A stretch of 64,000 nucleotides of DNA. Origin: Siphonobacter sp. SORGH_AS_0500 (GTDB taxonomy: Bacteria > Bacteroidota > Bacteroidia > Cytophagales > Spirosomataceae). The notes under the pieces were generated by a model. The model was not told where the DNA came from, searched no databases, and was given only the letters and a program-made list of their open reading frames with translations. Shown here in pieces: positions 35,299 through 43,628 of the stretch. The stretch spans positions 124,001 to 188,000 of the forward strand of contig NZ_NHPP01000004.1 of assembly GCF_002838835.1 (NCBI RefSeq), read 5' to 3'. The translations under genes were made by a program, and so were the position numbers. Every line of letters starts with the position of its first letter. Within the stretch, counting starts at the first letter, position 1.

Positions 35299-36405
35299 AT
35301 GAAAGAGAACAGATTTAACGGACTAGATCATTTAAGGGCCGTCGCTATTATATTGGTGTGGATGTACCATTACCGGGCGTTCCGGCATCCTGACTGGCTG
35401 GATACTATCGGCAGCTATGGCTGGACAGGAGTGGATCTTTTTTTTGTGCTAAGCGGGTTTCTTATTTCTGGTCAGTTGTTCAGAGAAATTCGGGAGTATG
35501 GTACTGTATTTCTGAAAACCTTTTTTACCAAAAGGTTTTTCAGGATTATCCCGCCTTTTGTCTTTACGCTGCTGCTGTATGTCTGTTTTCCTTGGTTTAG
35601 GGAACGAGAGGCCTTACCTCCTTTATGGAGGTTTCTAACGTTTACGCAAAACTATGGACTTGATGTAATCAATAAAGGCACGTTTTCCCATGCCTGGTCT
35701 TTGTGTATCGAAGAACAGTTTTACCTGCTGCTCCCTTTCTCCCTTCTTCTGTTATTAAAAACGGGCTGGCTGAGTAAACTTAAGTACATACTCATGGTTT
35801 TGCCGCTAATTTCTATTGCTCTGCGGAGCTCTGCCTGGACTCATTTCGTCGTTCCCGCATTAGAGTCTGATCACTTTTGGAAACTGTGGTATATGCACAT
35901 CTACTATCCTACGCATACCCGGTTGGACTCTCTCGCCATAGGGGTGCTGATCGGTTTTCTTTACGAATATTCAGTAACGTTCAAGCAACTGATCCATTCA
36001 AAGGGGGTACTATTTTTCTTTGCAGGAATAGCTACGCTGGCCTTTGCCTTTTGGGTTTGTAAGGACCAATACTCCCAAACGGCTTCTGTTTTTGGCTTTA
36101 CCTGGGTAGGTCTGGCGTATGGATTACTGGTAAGTTCTGCTGTTTCTAACTCCTGTTTTCTCAGCGGGATGTCATCAAGGGTAACCCGTCAATTGGCTGA
36201 TTTATCTTTTGCGATCTATTTATCTCATAAAGGAATCATTCATCTCATACAAGTAGCCACTAGCCCGATGAATCTTTCCGAAAACCAATTAATGATTCTT
36301 TGCCTGATTGGATGTCTGGCGGCTGGATTAGTTTACCGATACACGTTAGAGCGTCCCTCAAGCTGGCTGAAAAATCGATTACTAAATCAAAATATAGAAT
36401 CATGA
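35299..36405 (+). CDS. Acyltransferase 3 (OafA/YrhL) family membrane protein
   Basis: About 368 residues from the ATG giving MKENRFNGLDHLRAVAII; an upstream TTG at 35287 adds four. It has about ten membrane helices, the opening RFNGLDHLRAVAI with catalytic His, GWTGVDLFFVLSGFLISGQL and HAWSLCIEEQFYLLLP, all family signatures of O-acyl transfer to surface polysaccharides or small molecules. It starts divergently from the LytS gene and its stop overlaps the next start by ATGA. Confidence 0.88.
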   Translation: MKENRFNGLDHLRAVAIILVWMYHYRAFRHPDWLDTIGSYGWTGVDLFFVLSGFLISGQLFREIREYGTVFLKTFFTKRFFRIIPPFVFTLLLYVCFPWFREREALPPLWRFLTFTQNYGLDVINKGTFSHAWSLCIEEQFYLLLPFSLLLLLKTGWLSKLKYILMVLPLISIALRSSAWTHFVVPALESDHFWKLWYMHIYYPTHTRLDSLAIGVLIGFLYEYSVTFKQLIHSKGVLFFFAGIATLAFAFWVCKDQYSQTASVFGFTWVGLAYGLLVSSAVSNSCFLSGMSSRVTRQLADLSFAIYLSHKGIIHLIQVATSPMNLSENQLMILCLIGCLAAGLVYRYTLERPSSWLKNRLLNQNIES

Positions 36406-36878
36406 AAAGAGTAATTACCGTATCTATTTTCCTGCTCTCTTTAACTCAGGTAAAAGCACAGAAATTTGCAAAAGAAAAAGCTGAAATCAACGGGATTTTG
36501 GATCAATTCCGAACTAGCATTAGTAAAAAAGATTCAGTCTCTTTTCTACGCCTTTTTACACCGCAGGCGTTCGTATGGATAGGGGTTATGAAAAATCAGA
36601 ATCAGTTTAAAAAAGTAATTGCTAAAAAGCCTGATCTTAAAAACTATTTTTCCGTAGGATATGATACTTTCTATAAGTTTTTGGGAGATAAAGGAAAGCA
36701 GGAGGAAATCTTTAAAAATGTAAGAATTACCAATGATGACGTGCTAGGTAGTGTTACGTTTGATTATGAGTATTGGAATGATGGTAAAATGACCAACTGG
36801 GGAAAGGAATTCTGGCATCTGATCAAAATGAATAACGAATGGAAAATGGTAAGCGTTATTTTCTCTATAGCTGAATAA
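36402..36878 (+). CDS. Exported SnoaL/DUF4440-like protein
   Basis: 158 residues with signal peptide (MKRVITVSIFLLSLTQVKAQ) and an NTF2-like alpha+beta core: INGILDQFRTSISKKDSVSFLRLF, then VTFDYEYWNDGKMTNWGKEFWHLIK. This fold is a common ligand-binding or isomerase scaffold; no catalytic residues can be assigned. The start codon overlaps the acyltransferase stop (ATGA), and longer readings upstream lie inside that gene. Probably a periplasmic partner in the same operon. Confidence 0.72.
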   Translation: MKRVITVSIFLLSLTQVKAQKFAKEKAEINGILDQFRTSISKKDSVSFLRLFTPQAFVWIGVMKNQNQFKKVIAKKPDLKNYFSVGYDTFYKFLGDKGKQEEIFKNVRITNDDVLGSVTFDYEYWNDGKMTNWGKEFWHLIKMNNEWKMVSVIFSIAE

Positions 36879-36978
36879 TCATCTTTAGCTCTTGATGGAT
36901 TACAGAGCGAATACATGCATTGCTGAAGTATAAGTAAATCTGATAGAGTCAAACCTAAAAACGGCAGTTATTCTGACT

Positions 36979-37419
36979 ATGATTATGAAAATTGTATCAT
37001 CTCTATTTTTTGTTCTTATAACCTTCGTTGGTTACACACAAAGTCATACTATCACCAAAGATAAATGGCATTGGGATATGCCTTCTAAGCAAGATACGGT
37101 AGCCGGGTACACACAAGTACTAAAAGTAGACCATGTTCTCTACATTTCTGGGGCGGTAACAACCGAGCTTACTCCCGAAGGTATACGACAAGTCTATAAA
37201 GCCTTGGAAAAATCTTTAAAAAGCTATGGAGCAACTTTTCAAAATGTGGTAAAGGAAAATTTATATACTACGGACATTGAAACGATGAAAGCATACAACT
37301 CCGTAAGAAAAACGTTTTATAATGGAGATTTCCCGGCGGCGACCTGGGTTCAGGTATCCAGACTTTACATGAGTGAAGCCAAACTGGAAGTTGAGTTAAT
37401 AGCACATTTGCCTCATTAA
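36979..37419 (+). CDS. Exported RidA-family protein
   Basis: 146 residues with signal peptide (MKIVSSLFFVLITFVGYTQS; either of two ATGs three codons apart) followed by a YjgF/RidA domain: VDHVLYISGAVTTELTPEG, FQNVVKENLYTTDIETM and FPAATWVQVSRLYMSEAKLEVELIA. Cytosolic RidA hydrolyses reactive enamines; the usual catalytic Arg position is occupied differently here (AATWVQVSRL), so activity is uncertain. Export of this fold is common in Bacteroidota but its function there is unknown. Confidence 0.75.
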   Translation: MIMKIVSSLFFVLITFVGYTQSHTITKDKWHWDMPSKQDTVAGYTQVLKVDHVLYISGAVTTELTPEGIRQVYKALEKSLKSYGATFQNVVKENLYTTDIETMKAYNSVRKTFYNGDFPAATWVQVSRLYMSEAKLEVELIAHLPH

Positions 37420-37836
37420 AACAGGACAAGAAATTACATAGATTTGATTATGATTTGACCAATATTTGAAGGTAACCTCTTACAAACGAACATTCATGGA
37501 ACGCCGTAGAGCAAAAGGCCCCTGGAAATCTTCCAAGGGGCCTTTTAAATAAGATGAAAAGGCTCTTTTAACTTTTGTAAAATCCACGTCGGGGTATGTC
37601 CCAGTAATAGAGCAATAGGACATTGGAAGCGATCACTACTTTAAAGGAACCCCGTCTATGTACTGTTCGAGGTGACGTTCTATTGTATTTAATGTTTGAA
37701 CCCGTTTGATTAATCCTTACCTATGCTGATTGTGGACTTAAGCCCTTATTCCTCAGGAAAATAAAACTCTTTGCTAGTAAAACCAGTTAGTTGGAGGCTT
37801 CAATGCATAAACTTTTACTCCTCGATAAGCATAGCT
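37420..37836. other. Intergenic spacer with one terminator
   Basis: About 415 bases between the RidA-like gene and the Crp/Fnr gene. A terminator lies at 37513-37546; the rest presumably contains the regulator promoter, but no convincing box or open frame was seen. Confidence 0.5.
37513..37546. terminator. Terminator downstream of RidA-like gene
   Basis: Arms AAAAGGCCCCTGGAA (37513-37527) and TTCCAAGGGGCCTTTT (37531-37546) with one bulged A and a three-base loop, about 95 bases after the RidA-like stop. Confidence 0.85.
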
Positions 37837-38400
37837 ATGGAAGAATTCATAAAATTCATCAAAACAGTGATCTGGATCGATGATCTGGATTTGCAATTGG
37901 TGCTTTCCCGATGCAGCGAAAGAAAAGTTCCTAAAGGCAAGCTGCTTTTACGAAGTGGACAAATTGCCAATCAATACTTTTTCATTGCCTCAGGAGGGGT
38001 TCGTTTTTTTTACGAAGCCCAAGACCAGGAACATACCACTTGGGTAATGTTTGAAAATGAGTTTTTTACTGAGATTTCGAGCCTTCACCCTCAAAAGCCC
38101 TCCCGATTTAATATCGAAACAGTAGATGAAACGAAGCTGATCGTAATAGATAAAAAGGACATGGATCTCTTATATAGCCAGGTGGCGGCCTGGGAAGCGT
38201 TTGGTCGAAAAATATGGGAAGCAACGACCGTACGAATGATCGACCAGATTATGAACTTTCAAACGCTGTCTGCCGAGGACCGATACCTGTCTTTTCTCAC
38301 GCATTCTCAAGTTGTTAAGAAAGTGCCCATCAAGCAGGTGGCCGCCGTGCTGGGTATTACCCCCAATGCCCTGAGCCGGATCAGGAAAAAAATCCGGTAA
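37837..38400 (+). CDS. Crp/Fnr-family transcriptional regulator
   Basis: About 187 residues from the ATG giving MEEFIKFIKTVIWID. The cyclic-nucleotide-binding fold is visible (KGKLLLRSGQIANQYFFIASGGVRFFYE, then FFTEISSLHPQKPSRF) and the C terminus has a winged-helix motif (IKQVAAVLGITPNALSRIRKKI). The PRARTS-type cAMP motif is absent, so it probably does not bind cAMP. It lies 74 bases before a hydrolase/NmrA pair and may control it. Confidence 0.87.
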   Translation: MEEFIKFIKTVIWIDDLDLQLVLSRCSERKVPKGKLLLRSGQIANQYFFIASGGVRFFYEAQDQEHTTWVMFENEFFTEISSLHPQKPSRFNIETVDETKLIVIDKKDMDLLYSQVAAWEAFGRKIWEATTVRMIDQIMNFQTLSAEDRYLSFLTHSQVVKKVPIKQVAAVLGITPNALSRIRKKIR

Positions 38401-38474
38401 ACTTCATTCTCTACCCTTTGGTAGTTTTGCCCCTTGGCAAGCTGGGTACTTTTGAGTCATCAAAAAAAGAAGCG

Positions 38475-39410
38475 ATGACTCAACTAAACAAAGACCCAAG
38501 GATGCCTCAGAATCCGTATTCTGACGAGATGTTAATCAACCATTTTCCGGGCTTCACGAATCAGTATGTAACAGTCAATGGAGTTCGGTTACACTACGTG
38601 GAGGGCGGGACCGGGATGCCGCTCATCTGTTTGCCGGGCTGGCCGCAAAGCTGGTTTTCTTACCAGCCAGTTGCCCTAGAACTTGCTAAAAAATACCGCG
38701 TGTTTATTGTGGATATCCGAGGAATGGGTAGCTCGGAAAAGCCGCAATCTGGCTATAGCAAGAAAACAATGGCCGCCGATATTTTAGCCTTGGTACAGCA
38801 TCTGGGCTTGCCGAAAGTGCATCTTATGGGGCACGACATTGGCGGGATGGTCGCCATGAGTTTTGCGTTTAATTACTCCCAATTCACTGAAAAGCTAATT
38901 ATTCTGGACGGTTCGCATCCCACGGAGGGAATGATGCAGATGAGCCTGATTCCTGCTCCGGGTGCATTTACGGAGAAAATGGATGCCAACAGACCCTACG
39001 CGTGGTGGATGGGCTTTAATCAGGTAAAAGGGTTGCCCGAGCAGCTACTAGCCGGACGGTTTCGGTATTTGCTGGACTGGCTTTTTCATTACGTCATGAT
39101 TGATGACAGCAAAATGACTTCTCTGGAGCGAGAGGTGTATGCTTCTCAATACAACGACGCCGAAAGCATTCGGGCGGCCAATGCTTGGTATCAGACCTTC
39201 CTGGAGGATATCGAAGATGCCAAAATCTACTCGCCGCTTGTAATGCCGGTGTTAGGCATTGGAAGCTACATCAGTTACAATTACATGAAGATGGGGTTGC
39301 CTTCCGTAGTGAAAGACCTGCACCTGGTGGGGATTCTGGATAGTGGACATTATCTGTTTGAAGAGCAACCCGCCCAAGTACTTGAGGCCGTTCTGAGCTT
39401 TCTGGCGTAA
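38475..39410 (+). CDS. Alpha/beta hydrolase
   Basis: About 311 residues from the ATG giving MTQLNKDPRMPQ; the 38418 start reads through the spacer. Landmarks: FVTVNG-like start (QYVTVNGVRLHYVEGG), LPGWPQSWFSYQPVA (oxyanion loop), nucleophile elbow LMGHDIGGMVAM where the residue at the nucleophile position is Asp, and a C-terminal His in GILDSGHYLFEEQP. An Asp nucleophile is what epoxide hydrolases and haloalkane dehalogenases use; the GHDIGG elbow fits that group. Substrate unknown. Followed after 32 bases by the NmrA-like gene. Confidence 0.85.
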   Translation: MTQLNKDPRMPQNPYSDEMLINHFPGFTNQYVTVNGVRLHYVEGGTGMPLICLPGWPQSWFSYQPVALELAKKYRVFIVDIRGMGSSEKPQSGYSKKTMAADILALVQHLGLPKVHLMGHDIGGMVAMSFAFNYSQFTEKLIILDGSHPTEGMMQMSLIPAPGAFTEKMDANRPYAWWMGFNQVKGLPEQLLAGRFRYLLDWLFHYVMIDDSKMTSLEREVYASQYNDAESIRAANAWYQTFLEDIEDAKIYSPLVMPVLGIGSYISYNYMKMGLPSVVKDLHLVGILDSGHYLFEEQPAQVLEAVLSFLA

Positions 39411-39442
39411 TCTATGTTTTAACTTTTCGAGAAATAATAACC

Positions 39443-40339
39443 ATGAAAAAAACAATTATCGTATTCGGTGGAACGGGTAATTTAGGCAAACGGATTGTTC
39501 GCGAACTATTGAAAAGAGGTGCGGATGTCCGGGCTATCGTTCGAACGTCTACCGATTCCGAAAAAATAAAAGCCCTGGAACAATTGGGTGCCGCTGTTCT
39601 GGAAGTCGATCTGGACCGTGTCGATGCTCTGGCAGAGGCAAGTAAGGGTGCCCATTGCGTAGTATCGGCTCTGGCCGGTTTGGGGGATGTAATTGTCGAT
39701 GTACAGAAGCGAATTTTAGAGGCTGCTCTGCAAGCCGATGTACCCCGTTTTATCCCGTCTGACTTCTGTACGGATTACACGGAGTTAGTGCCGGGTGAAA
39801 ACAGGAATTTTGATTTGCGGAGAGCTTTTCGAGAACACCTTGATCGCACGCCCATTCAGGCTTCTTCGATTTTCAACGGTGCTTTTGCCGATATCCTTCA
39901 GTATAATACGCCAATCTTAAATCTGAAAGAAAAGAGCATTGGGTATTGGGGTGATAAAGCAGACTGGAAGCTGGATTTCACGACGATGGACGACACGGCA
40001 GCCTTTACCGCCGAAGTAGCTTTGGATGATGAAGCTCCCCGGGACTTACAGATTGCCAGTTTTCAGGTCAGCCCTGCCATGCTGTGGGAAGACGTGAAAC
40101 AGGTGACGGGTCAGGATTTTAGGCTTTACCAGCTATCGAGCCTGGAAGATTTTGCCCGATTTATCCAAAAACAGAGAGCCGATTATCCCGCTGGTGAAAA
40201 CGAGTTATACGCAAAATGGCAACAGGGACAGTACATGTATTCGATGTTTACTACCCACCATACTCAATTGGCCAACGAACGGTATAAAAACCTCACCTGG
40301 ACGACAAGTTTAGATTTCATCAAATCGTTCGTTCACTAA
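39443..40339 (+). CDS. NmrA-like NAD(P)-binding protein
   Basis: 298 residues with the dinucleotide motif IIVFGGTGNLGKRIVREL at the N terminus, HCVVSALAGLGD and FIPSDFCTDYT, which place it with NmrA/isoflavone-reductase-like atypical SDRs. The Tyr-Lys catalytic pair of classical SDRs is not evident, so it may be a redox sensor or reductase on aromatic or quinone-like substrates. Probably cotranscribed with the preceding hydrolase; ends at a terminator. Confidence 0.82.
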   Translation: MKKTIIVFGGTGNLGKRIVRELLKRGADVRAIVRTSTDSEKIKALEQLGAAVLEVDLDRVDALAEASKGAHCVVSALAGLGDVIVDVQKRILEAALQADVPRFIPSDFCTDYTELVPGENRNFDLRRAFREHLDRTPIQASSIFNGAFADILQYNTPILNLKEKSIGYWGDKADWKLDFTTMDDTAAFTAEVALDDEAPRDLQIASFQVSPAMLWEDVKQVTGQDFRLYQLSSLEDFARFIQKQRADYPAGENELYAKWQQGQYMYSMFTTHHTQLANERYKNLTWTTSLDFIKSFVH

Positions 40340-40343
40340 GCAA

Positions 40344-40384
40344 AAGCCTCCTGACGTAGAGCCAAGCTGTATTTCAGGAGGCTT
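40344..40384 (+). terminator. Terminator after NmrA-like gene
   Basis: Arms AAGCCTCCTGA (40344-40354) and TCAGGAGGCTT (40374-40384) around a 19-base loop, five bases after the stop at 40339. Confidence 0.75.
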
Positions 40385-41227
40385 ACTAGTCTCTACACAA
40401 AGGCCCAATACCGTTCGGGTAATGGAAGTTATCTGTCTACAGGGTAGGGTAAAGCACTTTATCGGCTAATCGAAAAAGTTGTTGAATGCCTACAGTCTAA
40501 GGTTGCCGCCAAAGAGGATAAATGGATATCGATTGGCCCAGCACAAACCTGAGTTATTGAATAATCCACTTATTTCTCCTAACCCTGGAAATGAATACAT
40601 GCAAGCTGTGGCTCATGGGAAAAATCAATTTGAACAGGAAAAGCTTATGGCTGGAATGAAGCAAATCAGTGAGAAGCAGAAACACAATCTATGTAAAAAA
40701 TGATAGCTCAACCTCTTTTTCCGCCTGTTCCAGTAGGGTTGCTTCTGCTGCCTATTTTGTTTTGCTCAGCGACTAGTTTATCAATGTCATCTTGTGTAGG
40801 TGATGAAGACGTACTTTCAATTGGCTTTGCTTGTTATTGTGTTCTATAATCTTTTCTGAGTTTTATCGCTTTGTTCTGTAAGCGACTAAGGATGCAATCT
40901 TTGGGTCAGTACCGATCGACTCCTTAGAGACCCTTTCTAAAATCTCCCTCCAATAGGCCGCTCTTTTATCTTCCAAATAAGAAATGGCACATGCTCGTCT
41001 TTCATTTTTTCGGATATTTTCTGCCGACAGCGATTCCGAAATAGGTACTTCTTTCACAGAATTTTAAAAAACGAACGCTAATTAATGGTCAGGATTATTA
41101 GATGGGAGTGACAGGGATCGTATACCTATGGTAGAGCTCTTTACGCCTTTTGGAAGAGCTACCTGGATTTTAACAGAACTTAATCCAATGAATCCTGTAC
41201 CATTCCATGAATGGATTAGGGGTTCTC
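40385..41227. other. Gene-poor spacer with possible fragments
   Basis: About 840 bases before the IS element. The only frames are short: one of 74 codons (40479-40703, plus) without a recognisable product, and a 64-codon GTG frame described separately. The region looks like decayed sequence. Confidence 0.45.
40863..41057 (-). CDS. Possible small hypothetical protein, 64 residues
   Basis: GTG-started frame giving a charged helical product (RRACAISYLEDKRAAYWREI) with no recognised family. Composition is protein-like, but there is no clear ribosome site and it could be a remnant of a larger gene. Low certainty. Confidence 0.25.
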   Translation of the reverse strand: MKEVPISESLSAENIRKNERRACAISYLEDKRAAYWREILERVSKESIGTDPKIASLVAYRTKR

Positions 41228-41275
41228 TGGAGTGCCCCCAATAAGTTAGACATTAACTTGGGGGCATTTTTAGTT

Positions 41276-41807
41276 ATGTCAAAGCATCGGAGCCACAGTT
41301 TTGAATTCAAGCTAAGATGTGTCAAAGAGGTTTTGGAGGGAAGAGAATCGATGACTAGAGTTGCCCATCGACAAGGCATTTCCCCTACATTTAGTCAAGC
41401 GATGGTGTTGTTACCATGAACACTAGGGTTCTCAGGGATTACAAGCCAGAGTAGGCAAGTGAGACTTTAGTTCAAGCTTTAAACTTGAAGTGCTTGAGAT
41501 GATTAAAAAACAAAAGCTATCTTTAAAGCAGGCGTGCCTTCACTTCCATCTCTCGAGTGAATCGTTGATCGTCACTTGGCAAAAACGCTTCAATGAATCA
41601 GGTCTGGCAGGGCTACAGCCCCGCAAAAAAGGAAGAGCTCTTATGAAAAAGAGTGAACATGAGCCCAACAAACGAAAGCCTAAATCTGCAAAAGAACCTC
41701 TGAGTCGAGAAGAGGAATTGCTCAAAGAAAATGAATACTTACGGGCAGAGAATGCGTTGCTAAAAAAGCTTCACGCCTTAGTTAAAGCCGACCAAAAGCG
41801 AAAGTAA
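41276..41807 (+). pseudogene. IS3-family OrfA remnant
   Basis: Two frames: the first (from ATG 41276) opens SKHRSHSFEFKLRCVKEVLEG with the helix-turn-helix VAHRQGISP and ends at 41419; the second (to 41807) carries a further helix-turn-helix (LSLKQACLHFHLSSESLIVTW) and the C-terminal leucine-zipper region EELLKENEYLRAENALLKKL. One or more bases are lost between them. The product would bind the element ends if intact. Confidence 0.8.
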
Positions 41808-41808
41808 T

Positions 41809-42669
41809 TTTAGAACTAAGGCATACCTTTTCACTCGACATCCATTTAAGCTGTCTGGCTATGGCTCGCAGCACATTTTATTATCAAATCCGTAAACTTA
41901 CCCAGCCCGATAAGTGTGAGGGCGACGAAAGCGGAAATTTATCGCCTCTATCATCGACATAAGGGGCGTTTGGGCTACCGCAGAATTACGTTATACCTAA
42001 GACGCAAGGGCAGCCCTATCAATCACAAAACTGTATTTAGATTAATGAAAGAAATGGGAATCAAAAGCCTGATTCGAGTCAAAAAGTACCGATCTTACCG
42101 GGGAGAAGCAGGCAAGATTGTTGCAAACGTTCTAGCTCGTGACTTCCAGGCCGATGGACCCAACCAGAAGTGGGTAACTGACCTGACGGAGTTTAAAGTC
42201 AGAGGAGAGAAACGCTATATCTCGGCCTTGCTGGACCTCTACAACCACGAAATTATTAGCTATCAACTTTCGTTGAGACCCGTCTTCAAATTAGTGATGA
42301 CTATGCTTGAAAAAGCAGCACCCTCGTATCAAGAAAGTTAATCCTTCATTCGGATCAGGGTTGGCGGTATCAGATGAAAACGTATCAAGCCTGGCTCCGC
42401 GAGCGGGGCATCATTCAGAGCATGTCCCGAAAAGGCAACTGTCTAGACAATGCAGTGATCGAAAGCTTTCGCTTCGGCGATCCGATTTGGAACGTTGAAG
42501 TCTGAACTCTTCTATCTTCAATCCTATGAGTCAATAGAAGTTCTCAAAAAAGATATTGTTGCTTAATATACGCTATTATAATAAATACCGCATCAAGCAC
42601 CATTTAAAGGCAATGAGCCCGATTGAATACCGAGCTCATTACTATCAATCTAAACGCGAATCCGTCTAA
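41809..42669 (+). pseudogene. IS3-family OrfB (DDE transposase) remnant
   Basis: All parts of an rve-type integrase can be followed across at least three frame changes: AEIYRLYHRHKGRLGYRRIT, the first Asp in WVTDLTEFK, the second in HSDQGWRYQ (about 42351), the Glu in DNAVIESF (about 42455) and the tail YRIKHHLKAMSPIEYRAHYY to a TAA at 42667-42669. The number of lesions shows true decay rather than a single sequence error. Confidence 0.82.
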
Positions 42670-42756
42670 CTTTTGGCGGCTCGTCCATCTATATCTTGGT
42701 CCTTATGTTGAAAGCCTTTGATGTCATACAAGGATTTTAAATCCTCGATTATCGAC

Positions 42757-43452
42757 TTAAAGAATAGAGGCAAAATAGACAGCCAGGTGGGTATACATCG
42801 CCTTTCGAAATTCGTCGGGAGTGCCGGTTTTCAAAATGGCAACCAGATCGTGATGCGTAATGGGGTTGGCGATTTCAATCTTTTTGTCATTATCGTAATA
42901 GCCTGTAAATACATGATCGAATGTAGGCATAAGCAGTGTTTGAAACCGTTTGAACATGTCGTTGCCCGTCATTTCATATAGCTTACCGTGAAAGGCAATT
43001 TCTTCATCCTTAGATACTGTTGTAACATCTTTTTGTTGGGATAGTATCTCGTCTAGTTCGTTCAAATCTTGTTCAGTTTTTCGGGCAAACAGAAACTCAG
43101 GAATCCCCATCTCCAAAATAAGCCGCATCTCGAAAATGTCCTTGAGGTTATCTTGGCTTAGGAGTGCTGGATTTAATACTTTCTCAATACCCCCCAACAA
43201 ATCGGGTTGAGCCATGATCATACCGCGTCGTGGTCTGGCTTCAACCATACCTAACATGCGTAATCGACTGAGGGCCTCTCGGACAACATTACGACTGACA
43301 TTAAGCTTTTGAGCAATTTCCACTTCATTAGGCAGAGCATCGCCAGGTTTAAAGCCATTTTCAGTGAAATAAACTCTGAGACTGTTCTCTACACGATCAG
43401 TCATCGACAAGGTTTCCAGTGGATTTAATGCACCTAATTTGGCTATAGACAT
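42757..43452 (-). CDS. FadR-subfamily GntR transcriptional regulator
   Basis: 231 residues: N-terminal winged helix (GDALPNEVEIAQKLNVSRNVVREALSRLRMLGMVEARPRRGMI) and C-terminal FCD effector domain with likely metal ligands in EIAFHGKLYEM, ITHHDLVAIL and YTHLAVYF. FCD regulators usually sense sugar acids, amino acids or carboxylates and repress neighbouring catabolic genes. It is divergent from susC with 176 bases between starts; a perfect TNGTNNNACNA operator lies there. This makes it the local repressor of the island. Confidence 0.9.
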   Translation of the reverse strand: MSIAKLGALNPLETLSMTDRVENSLRVYFTENGFKPGDALPNEVEIAQKLNVSRNVVREALSRLRMLGMVEARPRRGMIMAQPDLLGGIEKVLNPALLSQDNLKDIFEMRLILEMGIPEFLFARKTEQDLNELDEILSQQKDVTTVSKDEEIAFHGKLYEMTGNDMFKRFQTLLMPTFDHVFTGYYDNDKKIEIANPITHHDLVAILKTGTPDEFRKAMYTHLAVYFASIL

Positions 43453-43538
43453 ATGATTTACCTACTAGATGGTTGGTTATGCAAGATAATAGTTCGTATA
43501 GAAACGTAATACTTTAGTTAATTTTTTATACAAAATGA

Positions 43539-43567
43539 TTGGTAATTAATTATCATTATTATATTTG
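43539..43567 (+). promoter_or_regulatory. Promoter of the susC operon
   Basis: TTG at 43539-43541, 18-base spacer and TATATTTG at 43560-43567, matching the Bacteroidota TTG/TAnnTTTG promoter. Transcription would start near 43574, about 55 bases before the first ATG. Confidence 0.6.
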
Positions 43568-43575
43568 TCCTACAA
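43565..43575. promoter_or_regulatory. GntR/FadR-type operator overlapping the susC -7 box
   Basis: TTGTCCTACAA fits TNGTNNNACNA, the consensus of FadR-subfamily GntR regulators, and extends to the 15-base palindrome ATTTGT-CCT-ACAAAT at 43563-43577. It overlaps the last three bases of the -7 element, so bound regulator would block RNA polymerase. Confidence 0.6.
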
Positions 43576-43628
43576 ATGAAATTAAGAATAATATTTTGAT
43601 TTTCTGATGAAGTGTAGAATAAAAATGC

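Larger units (their letters stand above)
41228..42687 (+). mobile_element. Decayed IS3-family (IS150-like) insertion sequence
   Basis: About 1460 bases starting TGGAGTGCC and ending GGCTCGTCCA, with related ends: both read TGGA..., then a CC-rich stretch, then AGTTAGAC when the right end is reverse-complemented. Inside are an OrfA-like and an OrfB-like gene, each broken by several frame changes. A GC-rich hairpin near the left end (GCCCCCAA/TTGGGGGC) surrounds the IR. No clear target duplication is visible, so the insertion is old or rearranged. It sits at the left border of the catabolic island. Confidence 0.85.

Noticed and set aside
40479-40703. 74-codon plus-strand frame before the IS element
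   Set aside because: No domain, no convincing start or neighbour; treated as part of a decayed spacer.
42718-42981. 87-codon frame at the 3' end of the GntR gene
   Set aside because: Antisense to a complete FCD domain; shadow frame.
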